From assembly GCA_002067065.1 (NCBI GenBank), contig MVPY01000088.1, positions 1-43,846 on the forward strand: a stretch of 43,846 bases of DNA, written 5' to 3'. Below the pieces are notes generated by a model. That model worked only from the letters and a program-made list of their open reading frames with translations, searched no databases and was not told the DNA's origin. A program made the position numbers and the translations under genes. The stretch is from Methanobacterium sp. PtaB.Bin024 (GTDB taxonomy: Archaea > Methanobacteriota > Methanobacteria > Methanobacteriales > Methanobacteriaceae). This document shows, in pieces, positions 30,665 through 41,428 of the stretch (position 1 is the stretch's first letter; every line of letters begins with the position of its first letter).

Positions 30665-30769
30665 GGGTTATCATTAAGATTTATTTTCTTGAAAAATCAT
30701 TGAATTACAAAAATCATTTATCGTAAATCATTTAATTACAATTTTTATTAAACAAAATATTAACCCAGA

Positions 30770-30777
30770 TTTATAAA
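30770..30777 (+). promoter_or_regulatory. TATA box of dph2, implying a leaderless transcript
   Basis: tttataaa lies with its centre 30 bp before ATG 30803. Archaeal starts fall about 22-27 bp after the TATA box, so the mRNA would start at or a few bases before the ATG. No ribosome binding site precedes this ATG, in agreement. Confidence 0.55.
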
Positions 30778-30802
30778 CCAAACTAAATAAACGCAGTTTA
30801 AC

Positions 30803-31792
30803 ATGACTAACTACCAATTCAAAGTGGATGAAATCATTGACAAAATCAGGGACATGGGGGCGGAAATAGTTGGTTTACAGTTCCCTGAAGGTCTTAAAGT
30901 CCACGCAACACAACTATCCGATGAAATTGAAGCTAAAACAGGTGTAACGGTTTTAATATCTGGAGATCCATGTTGGGGGGCCTGTGATCTTTCTGATAGG
31001 GAAATGGAAGGTTTAGTGGATTTGCTGGTGCACTTCGGACACACTCCTTTACCTATTGAATATAAAGTCCCCACACTTTTTATAGAGGCTTCTTACCATT
31101 TAGAATCCATGGAAATATTGAATGAATCATTAATGCTTCTTGAAGGAAAAGAAAAAATTGGCCTGGTAACTACAACTCAGCATCTGCATCTTTTAGATGA
31201 TGCTGCCAGTTTCCTGGAGGAAAATGGTAAGCAAGTGGTAATGAAAGAAGGCTCAGGGACACTGAAAGGCCAAGTTTTAGGCTGTAACTTCTCATCAGTA
31301 CAGGATTTACCAGTTGATGCCTTTCTGTACCTGGGTAGCGGCAACTTCCATCCTCTGGGAATAAAGCTCTCCACTCAAAAGCCAGTGATAATTGCTGACC
31401 CTTACCTAAATCAAGCAAGAAACATAGATGAAGTCGCGGACAGAATTCTTAGAATACGTTTCGCACGCATAATTAGGGCCAAAGAAGCCCAAAAATTTGG
31501 AATACTCATCTCCTCTAAAGTAGGACAGTCACGATGGGAACTGGCAAAATCTTTAAAGAAGATGATATATAAAGGGGGTAAGGAGGCTTATCTGATCCTC
31601 TTGGATGAAATAAATCCTCCCAGTCTAATGCCATTCATGGATTTAGATGCGTTTATAGTGACGGCATGTCCTCGGATAGCAATAGATGACTCAGAAATGT
31701 ACGAAAAACCCCTTTTAACTCCTCACGAGCTTGAGATAGTCTTGGGAATCAGGGAGTGGGAAGATTACAAGATGGATGAGATTAAATACTAA
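30803..31792 (+). CDS. dph2: Diphthamide biosynthesis enzyme Dph2
   Basis: Archaeal Dph2 is a homodimeric non-canonical radical SAM enzyme that transfers the 3-amino-3-carboxypropyl group from SAM to the diphthamide histidine of elongation factor 2. The 329 residues show the three cluster-Cys regions: GDPCWGACDLSD, LGCNFSSVQ and VTACPRIAIDDS. Other family motifs are EGLKVHA and LIHFGH-like LVHFGHTPLP. The gene has no ribosome site, and its start lies about 30 bp from a TATA box. The partner enzymes Dph5 and Dph6 are not here. Confidence 0.95.
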   Translation: MTNYQFKVDEIIDKIRDMGAEIVGLQFPEGLKVHATQLSDEIEAKTGVTVLISGDPCWGACDLSDREMEGLVDLLVHFGHTPLPIEYKVPTLFIEASYHLESMEILNESLMLLEGKEKIGLVTTTQHLHLLDDAASFLEENGKQVVMKEGSGTLKGQVLGCNFSSVQDLPVDAFLYLGSGNFHPLGIKLSTQKPVIIADPYLNQARNIDEVADRILRIRFARIIRAKEAQKFGILISSKVGQSRWELAKSLKKMIYKGGKEAYLILLDEINPPSLMPFMDLDAFIVTACPRIAIDDSEMYEKPLLTPHELEIVLGIREWEDYKMDEIKY

Positions 31793-32304
31793 GATTACAT
31801 AATCATTAATTCATAACAAATTCAGGTTAACTTACGATTACTAACTAATTGAAGATGACTAAAAAAATAATTTAATATTGAAAAAATTTCTCATCATTAT
31901 TATATTATAACATCATGTTTACAGTGAATACATATAACACTTAACAAAGAATCAATTATACTTAATATAATAAATCATCACACTTAACAAAATAATTCAA
32001 TACTAAATCAACTTACTAAACAAATTTACTAACATAGTTCCTTAGAAATTTTTATCACATGCTTGAAACTTCACATAATCACATATGTATTGTTAAATCA
32101 GTGCTTAAATCATTTCATCCAGTTCAATGTTCTTAATAAGATAAGTAATAAGATAAAGTGTTTTTTTAAGGATGTTGGAATTATTAAAAAACTAAGGAAT
32201 TTTTAATTGCAACTATTCCTATTACATTTGTTCAACACCAAAGCAAAGTTAAATAAAAAAAAGTTAAAATTTGAATAAGCTTGTTTTAAAATGAGGTGAA
32301 TTAG
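31793..32304 (+). other. 512-bp AT-rich gap between dph2 and csl4 with short direct repeats
   Basis: No open frame with a ribosome site is seen. Direct repeats are cacttaacaaa at 31938-31948 and 31981-31991, and taataagataag/taataagataaa at 32134-32157. The region is likely to hold the promoter of the csl4-rpoL run. No tRNA- or box C/D-like structure was found by eye. Confidence 0.5.
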
Positions 32305-32874
32305 ATGAAAGCAAAAAACGGAGATTTCGTTCTCCCAGGTGACGCATTAGGGGTCACTGAGGAGTTTCTTCCGTCGGAATGGACCTATGATGACCATGGT
32401 GAAATCAGGTCCCTGGTGGCGGGAACAGTAACCATAGACCAGAAAAACAAAAAAATATCCATAGTTCCCAAAGCAAAGTCCCCTGCAATCTTAAAAAAAG
32501 GAGATATTGTTTTAGGGCAGATAAGAGACGTTAGGGGACAAAGAGCCCTGGTAGATGTGGAAGGGATCAAAGATAGTAAGAGAAGCCTTCCTGTCACGTT
32601 TTTAGGAGCCATACACATTTCCCAGGCAAGAAAGGGATATGTTGACAAACTCACCGATGATTTCCACATTGGAGATCTTATACAAGCAAAGGTCACCAAG
32701 GTGATGGGAGTGGACAACGCTGATCTGACCACTGCTGAAAATGAACTGGGTGTGGTAAAGGCCATGTGCACCAACTGCAGACACTTCATGAAACAGCTAA
32801 GTAAAAAAGAAGTCAAATGTCCTAACTGTGGTAGAAAAGAGACTCGAAACATCTCTTCAAGTTATGAGGGATAG
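32305..32874 (+). CDS. csl4: Exosome RNA-binding subunit Csl4
   Basis: Csl4 caps the archaeal exosome, which degrades and tails RNA from its 3' end. The 189 residues have an N-terminal domain (NGDFVLPGDALGVTEEF), an S1-type OB domain (about 60-145, KGDIVLGQIRDVRGQRALVDVEG) and a C-terminal zinc ribbon (CTNCRHFMKQ then CPNCGRKET). The ATG follows TGAGGTGAATTAG. Rrp41, Rrp42 and Rrp4 are not in the window. The stop lies 1 nt before rpoL's ATG, so the two are coupled. Confidence 0.95.
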   Translation: MKAKNGDFVLPGDALGVTEEFLPSEWTYDDHGEIRSLVAGTVTIDQKNKKISIVPKAKSPAILKKGDIVLGQIRDVRGQRALVDVEGIKDSKRSLPVTFLGAIHISQARKGYVDKLTDDFHIGDLIQAKVTKVMGVDNADLTTAENELGVVKAMCTNCRHFMKQLSKKEVKCPNCGRKETRNISSSYEG

Positions 32875-32875
32875 A

Positions 32876-33241
32876 ATGAAGGTTATAACTGATAAAAAGA
32901 ATGAATTAGAGATTGAAATTACCGGAGAAACACATACACTCTGTAATGCTCTGAGAAAGACTCTTATGGAAGACAAAGATGTGGAAGCTGCAGCATATGT
33001 AATAGACCATCCAATTATTGGAGAACCCAAACTCTACATAAAAGCAAAGAACCCTAAAAAATCCCTCAAAAATGCAGCTGAAACTTTAAAATCAAGGTGT
33101 GAAGAGTTCAAAGAACTCATAGAATCTGATGCTGATGGAAAAACTAAATCAAAAAAGAAAACCAAAAAGCCAGCTAAGAAAGCAGCTAAAAAAACCACCA
33201 GGAAGACCACCAAAAAAACAACAACTAAAAAGAAAAAATGA
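32876..33241 (+). CDS. rpoL: RNA polymerase subunit RpoL (Rpb11) with a lysine-rich tail
   Basis: RpoL pairs with RpoD to nucleate RNA polymerase assembly. I choose ATG 32876 (121 residues) because GAGGG lies 5 nt upstream, although the frame is open to 32828. Core motifs: TLCNALRKTLMEDKDVEAAAY and HPIIGEPKLYI, then LKNAAETL. The core ends around residue 90; after it comes a Lys/Thr-rich tail ending in TTTKKKK. This resembles a nucleic-acid-binding extension and is longer than the usual RpoL of about 90-95 residues. Its stop overlaps an ATG of the next frame. Confidence 0.93.
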   Translation: MKVITDKKNELEIEITGETHTLCNALRKTLMEDKDVEAAAYVIDHPIIGEPKLYIKAKNPKKSLKNAAETLKSRCEEFKELIESDADGKTKSKKKTKKPAKKAAKKTTRKTTKKTTTKKKK

Positions 33242-33842
33242 ACTTAAAACGTTCAGGAACATCAAGCAGGAAATCAGGATCCTGGGAATTGATGATGCAC
33301 CATTTGTTCCCCACACCAACCAACAAGTTATGCTTATTGGAACAGTTTTCAGGGCAGGAACCTGGCTGGATGGTGTACTCCGCACCTACATAACCGTGGA
33401 TGGTAACGATGCTACCAATTCTCTCATTGAAATGGTGAATAAATCCCGGCACCTGGAACAACTGGGAGTTATGATGCTGGATGGAATTACATTTGGTGGA
33501 TTTAACGTGGTTAACATCCAGAGAATCTTCCAAGAAACAGGAGTACCAGTAATAGTTATCATGCGCAAGTACCCTGATTTGGATAAAATAAAAAAAGCTC
33601 TAAAAAATTTTCCAGACTGGGAAGAACGATGGAACCATATTCTCAAAGCAGGAAAAATCTATAAAGTTGACAAAATCCATGACCAGGAGCCCATATATAT
33701 GCAGATCAGTGGAATCCACAAGGAAGATGCCCGCAATATTGTGACACTTTCTGCAACCAGGAGTGCAATACCAGAACCTATTCGAGCAGCACATATCATA
33801 GCAGCAGGAGTAACCACTGGAGAATCTAAAGGAAATGCCTGA
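33238..33842 (+). CDS. DUF99 protein with apparent -1 frameshift near the start
   Basis: Family DUF99; function unknown. The body (GIDDAPFVPH to GESKGNA) is clear, but no ATG, GTG or TTG in this frame follows the ATG at 33129/33135 inside rpoL. An ATG at 33238 overlaps rpoL's TGA in the classic ATGA way, in a different frame: it reads M-N-L-K and then leaves DUF99. A -1 slip on the AAAA at 33246-33249 gives M-N-L-K-T-F-R-N-I-K, in register with the rest of the protein. Either a base is missing, a sequencing error is present, or slippage occurs. I propose the overlapped ATG as the true start. Confidence 0.7.
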
Positions 33843-33911
33843 AATCCTCAAATTCGATGGACAAGGGAATTCATCAAAATTGAGTTTGAGATTCGTGAGG
33901 GGAGTGTACAT

Positions 33912-34322
33912 ATAAAAAATCTCAAAAATCCTTTATTAACTGTTGATGCAGTTATAACTGCTGAAGATGGAAAAATAATATTCATCAGACGTAAAAACCC
34001 ACCTTATCAAGGATCATGGGCCTTGCCTGGTGGATTTGTAGAATACGGTGAAACTGTAGAAGAAGCGGTTTTAAGAGAGGTTAAAGAAGAAACAGGAGTT
34101 TCGATAGAAATTCAGAATTTATTAGGAGTATATTCAGACCCTGGAAGAGATCCCAGGGGGCACATGATTACTGTATGTTTTTTAGCCACGAAAACGGAAG
34201 GCGATCTAAAAGCAGACACAGACGCTGAGGAAGTCTCTTCTTTCACACCTCATGAGGCACTTGAAATGAATTTAGCCTTTGATCATCATGAAATTTTAAA
34301 GGATGCTTTAAAGAAGATATGA
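33912..34322 (+). CDS. Nudix hydrolase (ADP-ribose-pyrophosphatase-like), start unclear
   Basis: The Nudix box GFVEYGETVEEAVLREVKEE-TGV fits G-x5-E-x7-REV-x-EE-x-G, so it should cleave nucleoside diphosphate derivatives. The preceding beta strands (LLTVDAVITAEDGKIIFIRR) are part of the fold, so the TTG at 34023 is too late for a start. Between DUF99's TGA (33840-33842) and this domain no ATG, GTG or TTG occurs in frame. A ribosome-like GAGGGGAG (33897-33904) is followed 7 nt later by ATA 33912, which would give M/I-K-N-L-K-N-P-L-L. The frame is also open back to the DUF99 stop. ATA initiation is rare, so a base error or readthrough remain possible. Confidence 0.7.
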   Translation: MKNLKNPLLTVDAVITAEDGKIIFIRRKNPPYQGSWALPGGFVEYGETVEEAVLREVKEETGVSIEIQNLLGVYSDPGRDPRGHMITVCFLATKTEGDLKADTDAEEVSSFTPHEALEMNLAFDHHEILKDALKKI

Positions 34323-34429
34323 AACTGAAGAATGGAAAAGTAACAATAAAAATCAATATACGTCAAATATGGACATATAATGATATTATGAGAATTAATA
34401 AACGTTTTAATATTATGAGGAGGATTTAA

Positions 34430-34744
34430 ATGGAGTTTTGCCCTAAATGTGGGACTGTAATGTTTCCTAAGGGGGACCGTTTTGAGTGTAAATGCGGTTA
34501 CCAAAAAAAGATAACTAAAGAATCACTAAGTGAGTATGAAGTTTCTGAAAAAGTATCCCCTAAAGAGAATGTGATTATAACCGGGGATGATGTTAAAACT
34601 CTGCCGACCACCAAGGCAATATGCCCTAAATGTGGCAATCGTGAGGCATTTTGGTGGTTACAGCAGACAAGAAGAGCTGACGAGTCCGAAACCCGGTTTT
34701 TAAGATGCACCAAGTGTGGACAAACTTGGAGAGAGTACGATTAG
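34430..34744 (+). CDS. tfs: Transcription factor S (TFS)
   Basis: TFS stimulates RNA cleavage by backtracked archaeal RNA polymerase, like TFIIS and RPC10/A12.2. The 104 residues have an N-terminal zinc ribbon (CPKCGTVMF, CKCGYQKK) and a C-terminal one (CPKCGNREAFWWLQQ, CTKCGQTWREYD). The acidic tip is in RRADESET, the catalytic Asp-Glu that reaches into the active site. The ATG follows GAGGAGGATTTAA. It lies upstream of a membrane protein and PCNA. The alternative would be a polymerase-like RPC10 subunit, but the ADE tip supports TFS. Confidence 0.94.
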   Translation: MEFCPKCGTVMFPKGDRFECKCGYQKKITKESLSEYEVSEKVSPKENVIITGDDVKTLPTTKAICPKCGNREAFWWLQQTRRADESETRFLRCTKCGQTWREYD

Positions 34745-34766
34745 TGATTTGAAAGGGGCGATCTAT

Positions 34767-35462
34767 ATGGGAGAAGAGCCCAAGAAGGAAAACCAAAAAC
34801 AGACAACATCTGAAGCTGCCAAATCAACAAAGGCATCCCCATCCCAAGACACGCCAAAAAAAACATCAAATCATAAAGATGCATCTTCCACAGATCCATC
34901 ACCCAATAAAAAGTCCACTAAACGATTCAGAGATTTTTTAATGGGCCCTGACTTGGATGAACTTGAGTTAAATCCTTCTAAGACGTCATCTGAAAAACCA
35001 AAAGAAAAATCGCAGACTAAAAAATCAAATAATAAAGAAAAAAATAATGGCTCGAGTGAAGGACATGAATTCTCTTTTAGTCACGAATTCATGAGATTTA
35101 AGAGCTTCCAGTATCTGCACTCAAATAAAGAACAAGTTATTAGGATTATTGGGGGGATTATTGGAGTATTATTCATCATCGCAGGGATACTGTATGAATT
35201 TGGTGAATCAGTACGAATAGCGGATAATGTGATTTATGGTGAAAGAGCAGTATTATCAGTTTTTTCAATTCTCATTGGAATCCTGATAATTGCAACTTTC
35301 TTTGGCCGCCATTTGTTGGCTGGAACTTTCCTCAAAAAAATACACTCAGAATTAGAAGAAGTGGAAGATAAACCTTCCAAAAAAGGATCATCAGACCAAA
35401 AAGAAAAATCATTAGATGGAAAAGAAAAACAAAAGGATATAGATGAGAAGGATAAAAAGTAA
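34767..35462 (+). CDS. Membrane protein with long charged tails between TFS and PCNA
   Basis: I choose ATG 34767 (231 residues), preceded by AAAGGGGCGATCTAT; the frame is open to an ATG at 34716 inside TFS. Residues 1-130 are polar (Lys, Ser, Thr, Glu), two membrane helices lie near 144-166 (IRIIGGIIGVLFIIAGILYE) and 178-202 (AVLSVFSILIGILIIATFF), and the tail is highly charged, ending KDIDEKDKK. Both tails should be on the same side. I do not recognise a family. Its place between TFS and PCNA is odd for a membrane protein. Confidence 0.75.
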   Translation: MGEEPKKENQKQTTSEAAKSTKASPSQDTPKKTSNHKDASSTDPSPNKKSTKRFRDFLMGPDLDELELNPSKTSSEKPKEKSQTKKSNNKEKNNGSSEGHEFSFSHEFMRFKSFQYLHSNKEQVIRIIGGIIGVLFIIAGILYEFGESVRIADNVIYGERAVLSVFSILIGILIIATFFGRHLLAGTFLKKIHSELEEVEDKPSKKGSSDQKEKSLDGKEKQKDIDEKDKK

Positions 35463-35479
35463 CTTAAAGGAGGATGAAC

Positions 35480-37192
<1,713 letters not shown>

Positions 37193-37208
37193 GAGATATA
37201 GAGTTAGG

Positions 37209-37221
37209 CTTTTTATAATAG
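37209..37221 (+). promoter_or_regulatory. TATA box before rpl44e
   Basis: ctttttataatag lies 66-78 bp before the L44e start. A transcript from about 37240 would carry a leader of about 45 nt with GAGGTGAT near its end. This fits a promoter for the ribosomal gene run. Confidence 0.5.
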
Positions 37222-37284
37222 TCCGAGGACCATTAATCAATTTTACAGGTCAGATGACATATTTTTACAGCCAAAGAGGTGATT

Positions 37285-37572
<288 letters not shown>

Positions 37573-37577
37573 AAAAC

Positions 37578-38539
<962 letters not shown>

Positions 38540-38543
<4 letters not shown>

Positions 38544-38719
38544 AACTGAAAATGAGGCGGTGCCGATCCTGCAAGGAGTATACGCTAAAGGACCACTGCC
38601 CACATTGTGGGGGAGAACTAGAAGTAATATATCCTCCAAAATATTCTCCTGAAGACAAATACGGGAAATACAGGAGAATTCTCAAGAAACAGGCCCTTGA
38701 AAAAAATCAAATTCATTGA
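38540..38719 (+). CDS. nop10: Ribosome biogenesis protein Nop10
   Basis: A 59-residue zinc protein of the archaeal H/ACA RNP that guides pseudouridylation of rRNA. The ATG at 38540 overlaps the aIF2-alpha stop by 4 nt (ATGA), a sign of coupled translation. It begins MKLKMRRCRSCKEYTLKD, then CPHCGGELEV, providing the four zinc Cys. The C-terminal region has the PPKYSPEDKYGKYRR signature. Cbf5, Gar1 and L7Ae lie elsewhere. Confidence 0.94.
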
Positions 38720-38862
38720 ATTTTCACTGAGTTTCATAACCTATGAGTTGATGTAGGTGAATCTCCTCAAAATTCCTAAAAACTTAATTAAATCTCTTAA
38801 CTAATCCTTTATTACTATTTGAATATTCGATGGGAGTGCATTAGTATATAGGAGTGTTATAG

Positions 38863-39636
38863 ATGAAAGAGACATTCATAGAAATGATTAAAGAAGTGGA
38901 TCTCAAGGATCCCATATTCATCGAAGCCCTACCAGGCATTGGTCATGTGGGCAAGCTGGTGGCAGAGCACATCATCCACGAATTAGGCGCAGAAAAGTTC
39001 GCAGAACTTTACTCACCATCATTCCCACCACAAGTTTTCGTTGATGAAGATGGGATAGTGGAACCCATGAAAAACGAGTTTTACTACGTCAAAAACCAGG
39101 GAGAAGATGGAAGAGACTTCATTTTCCTGGGAGGAAACACCCAGGGACTCAGTCCAGAAGGACAATATGAAATCTGTGGACACATACTGGATTTTGTAGA
39201 AAAATATGGTGTTAAAGAAATTTACACCCTGGGGGGTCTGGGAACAGGCCAACCAGTGGAAAAACCCAAAGTTTTTGGAGCAGCCACCAACCAAGAATTA
39301 GCAGAAACTCTTAAAGAACAGGGAGTAACCCTAAGATCAGCTGATGGTGGAATAATTGGGGCATCCGGTCTAATATTGGGTTTGGGAACCTCCAGAGGCA
39401 TGAATGGTGTTTGTCTCATGGGTGAAACCCCTGGATACTTCATTGATGCTGATGCATCAAAGGCAGTGCTCACAACACTGTTGCAGATGATCAAAATCGA
39501 TGTTGATGTGGCAAAACTGGAAGAACGGGCTGAAGAAACCCGAAAGATGATCAGCAAGGCTCAGCAAATGGAACGGGAAATGGCTGAACGTATGAACATC
39601 GTACCCGGAGAAGAAGACCTGCGCTATATAGGTTAA
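38863..39636 (+). CDS. Proteasome assembly chaperone family (PAC2) protein
   Basis: 257 residues of the PAC2 (DUF75) family, named for proteasome assembly chaperones; the archaeal role is unproven. The N-terminal half has PIFIEALPGIGHVGKLVAEHII and the middle GGNTQGLSPEGQYEICGHILDF; then IYTLGGLGTGQPVEKPKVFGAATN, GGIIGASGLILGLG and LMGETPGYFIDADASKAVL. The C-terminus is helical and charged (ERAEETRKMISKAQQMEREM). It lies 143 bp after nop10, with its own promoter likely. A second PAC2 protein lies at 42230-42949 on the other strand. Confidence 0.92.
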   Translation: MKETFIEMIKEVDLKDPIFIEALPGIGHVGKLVAEHIIHELGAEKFAELYSPSFPPQVFVDEDGIVEPMKNEFYYVKNQGEDGRDFIFLGGNTQGLSPEGQYEICGHILDFVEKYGVKEIYTLGGLGTGQPVEKPKVFGAATNQELAETLKEQGVTLRSADGGIIGASGLILGLGTSRGMNGVCLMGETPGYFIDADASKAVLTTLLQMIKIDVDVAKLEERAEETRKMISKAQQMEREMAERMNIVPGEEDLRYIG

Positions 39637-39753
39637 TTTCCTGATTTGAATCCATAATAACAAATTCGAATCCACAATAAAAACAATTCACTTATTTTTT
39701 CTTTTTATTCATTTTTTGGTAATTTCACGGTTTATTCAAGAAGGGATGTAAAA
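39637..39753 (+). terminator. Imperfect 20-bp duplication and T-rich terminator after PAC2
   Basis: tttgaatccataataacaaa (39645-39664) is followed directly by the close copy ttcgaatccacaataaaaac (39665-39684). Then comes cttattttttctttttattcattttttgg (about 39690-39719), a T-rich terminator before the EndoQ gene. Confidence 0.45.
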
Positions 39754-41019
39754 ATGATTATAAGGGCAGATCTACATATTCACGGACCTTATTCTATGGC
39801 TACTTCTAAAAACATGACTCCGGAGTTATTATCCTCTCAAGGAACTTTGAAAGGACTGCATATAGTAGCAACCGGAGACGCGTTTCACCAAAAATGGCTA
39901 AATATGATTGAAGAAGCCACTGAAGAGGATGGCGAAGGAGTTTTCAGGATCAAAACAAATGAAAAAACCCACAATGAATTTCTTCAGGAGGAAATTCCAG
40001 AAGGACTTTCCAAAAACCCGGAAACCAAACTTATTCTAACCTCAGAAGTGGAAGATTCCAAGAGAGTGCACCACCTAATTATAATACCTTCCTTTGAAGC
40101 AGCCTACCAGATGCGGAAAAACCTGAAAGGGAATCTGGATTCTGATGGCAGGCCACGACTTAAGATGAACGGTACCCAAATACAGGAATTAGCCCTTGAA
40201 AACGGTTGCATGGTGGGGCCTGCACATGCATTTACACCCTGGACCAGCATGTACAAGGAATATGATAGTATCAATGACTGTTACAGCCAAACACCTGATT
40301 TTCTGGAGCTTGGACTCTCTGCAGATACAGATATGGCTGATCGTATAGAAGAGTTGCAGGATATACCATTCCTCACCAACTCGGATGCACATTCCCCATG
40401 GCCCCATCGTCTTGGACGTGAGTTTAATGAAATTGAAGTTAAAAATTTAAGTTTTCCTGCCCTGAAAGATGCAATTAATGATAAGAGGATCACAGCAAAC
40501 TATGGTTTTGACCCAAGACTGGGTAAGTATCATCGCACTGCCTGCACCAAATGTTACCAGCAGTACCATCCAGAAGAAGCTATCCGGATGAAGATGAAAT
40601 GTCCCTGTGGAGGTACAATAAAAAAAGGTGTTGATTATCGGGTAGAAGAACTGGCCACCTGGGATGAACCATATCACCCCACACACAGACCACCCTACAT
40701 CCATATAATGCCCCTGGCTGAGATCATTAGCCTCACTTACAGTAAAGGAGTTACCACTAAATTTGTGCAGAGAAAATGGCAGGAATTAATTTTAAAATTC
40801 GGTGATGAGATTTCAGTTTTAATCGATGCTCCCCTAGAAGAATTAACAGAAATCGACCCGGAACTTGCCAGAAGAATACATGCTTTCCGTGATAAAACCC
40901 TGCAGATCAAAGTAGGTGGCGGGGGAAGATACGGGGAACTGGTATTTAACGAAGATGAAGTGGTTAATGAAGTGATTCCTAAAAATGAAAATTCCACATT
41001 AGATGCATTTATGAAATAA
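39754..41019 (+). CDS. endoQ: Endonuclease Q (EndoQ), PHP-type
   Basis: EndoQ cuts DNA 5' of deaminated bases (uracil, hypoxanthine) and abasic sites in archaeal repair. The 421 residues show a PHP metal site (RADLHIHGPYSMATSKN near the N-terminus, VEDSKRVHHLIIIPS, and FLTNSDAHSPWPHRLGREF), a zinc-binding C-terminal region (CTKCYQQYHPEEAIRMKMKCPCGG), and the late HAFRDKTLQIKVGGGGRYGE. The ATG 39754 follows AAGAAGGGATGTAAA. It works with PCNA in known archaea; PCNA lies 3.5 kb upstream. Confidence 0.93.
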   Translation: MIIRADLHIHGPYSMATSKNMTPELLSSQGTLKGLHIVATGDAFHQKWLNMIEEATEEDGEGVFRIKTNEKTHNEFLQEEIPEGLSKNPETKLILTSEVEDSKRVHHLIIIPSFEAAYQMRKNLKGNLDSDGRPRLKMNGTQIQELALENGCMVGPAHAFTPWTSMYKEYDSINDCYSQTPDFLELGLSADTDMADRIEELQDIPFLTNSDAHSPWPHRLGREFNEIEVKNLSFPALKDAINDKRITANYGFDPRLGKYHRTACTKCYQQYHPEEAIRMKMKCPCGGTIKKGVDYRVEELATWDEPYHPTHRPPYIHIMPLAEIISLTYSKGVTTKFVQRKWQELILKFGDEISVLIDAPLEELTEIDPELARRIHAFRDKTLQIKVGGGGRYGELVFNEDEVVNEVIPKNENSTLDAFMK

Positions 41020-41051
41020 TTATTTTGGTCCATAGGAGTGACAAGAAAAAG

Positions 41052-41063
41052 TTTTTATATATT
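41052..41063 (+). promoter_or_regulatory. TATA box before the 31-residue membrane protein
   Basis: tttttatatatt lies 100 bp before ATG 41163, implying a leader of roughly 75-80 nt with GAGGTG just before the start. It is the clearest TATA box in this gap. Confidence 0.45.
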
Positions 41064-41162
41064 CATTCAGTTAACCCATATTGTTAGAGAATTAACAATT
41101 TTATAAATTAATATTTCAAAAAAGAATAAAATATTAAAAATATAATTATTGAGGTGTTAATA

Positions 41163-41258
41163 ATGAGCATGTATGTTTTGACGGTTTTAGGTGTTATTCT
41201 TGGTGGATTTGTTGTTGTAAGTTTAATGACACAGATTTTAAACAGAAATCCTGCGTAA
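41163..41258 (+). CDS. Small membrane protein (31 aa)
   Basis: ATG 41163 is preceded by TTGAGGTGTTAATA, a strong ribosome site, and by a TATA box. The peptide starts MSMYVLTVLG and continues in one hydrophobic helix (about 4-22, V-I-L-G-G-F-V-V-V), ending in a polar tail (TQILNRNPA). The gene stands alone with its own promoter and is followed by T-rich DNA. I do not recognise a function; promoter, ribosome site and helix argue that it is real. Confidence 0.65.
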   Translation: MSMYVLTVLGVILGGFVVVSLMTQILNRNPA

Positions 41259-41278
41259 TGACTTTTAACAATAAGTTC

Positions 41279-41340
41279 ATTATTAATTCAATTTATTTTT
41301 TTAATTTTTGGCTCGTTTTTTATTTAAAAATTATATTCCG
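41279..41340 (+). terminator. T-rich terminator after the small membrane protein
   Basis: Runs tttatttttttaatttttgg and cgttttttatttaaaa lie 25-70 bp past the stop. They look like archaeal T-tract terminators. Confidence 0.4.
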
Positions 41341-41399
41341 CGATTTATGAAATTGAAAGTTAATTTTAAACATTAATTTTAATCAAATCCTCAATAAAA

Positions 41400-41406
41400 T
41401 TTATAC
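41400..41406 (+). promoter_or_regulatory. TATA box of the GNAT gene, implying a leaderless transcript
   Basis: tttatac lies with its centre 26 bp before ATG 41429. A start about 25 bp downstream falls on or near the ATG; no ribosome site precedes that ATG. Confidence 0.5.
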
Positions 41407-41428
41407 ATCTACTTAATCAACTTTTACC

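Noticed and set aside
33129..33240. Use of ATG 33129 or 33135 as the DUF99 start
   Set aside because: It lies inside rpoL in another frame and would add about 37 Lys/Gln-rich residues that merely mirror the lysine tail; no ribosome site.
34023..34322. Nudix gene starting at TTG 34023
   Set aside because: It would delete the beta strands before the Nudix box that the fold needs.
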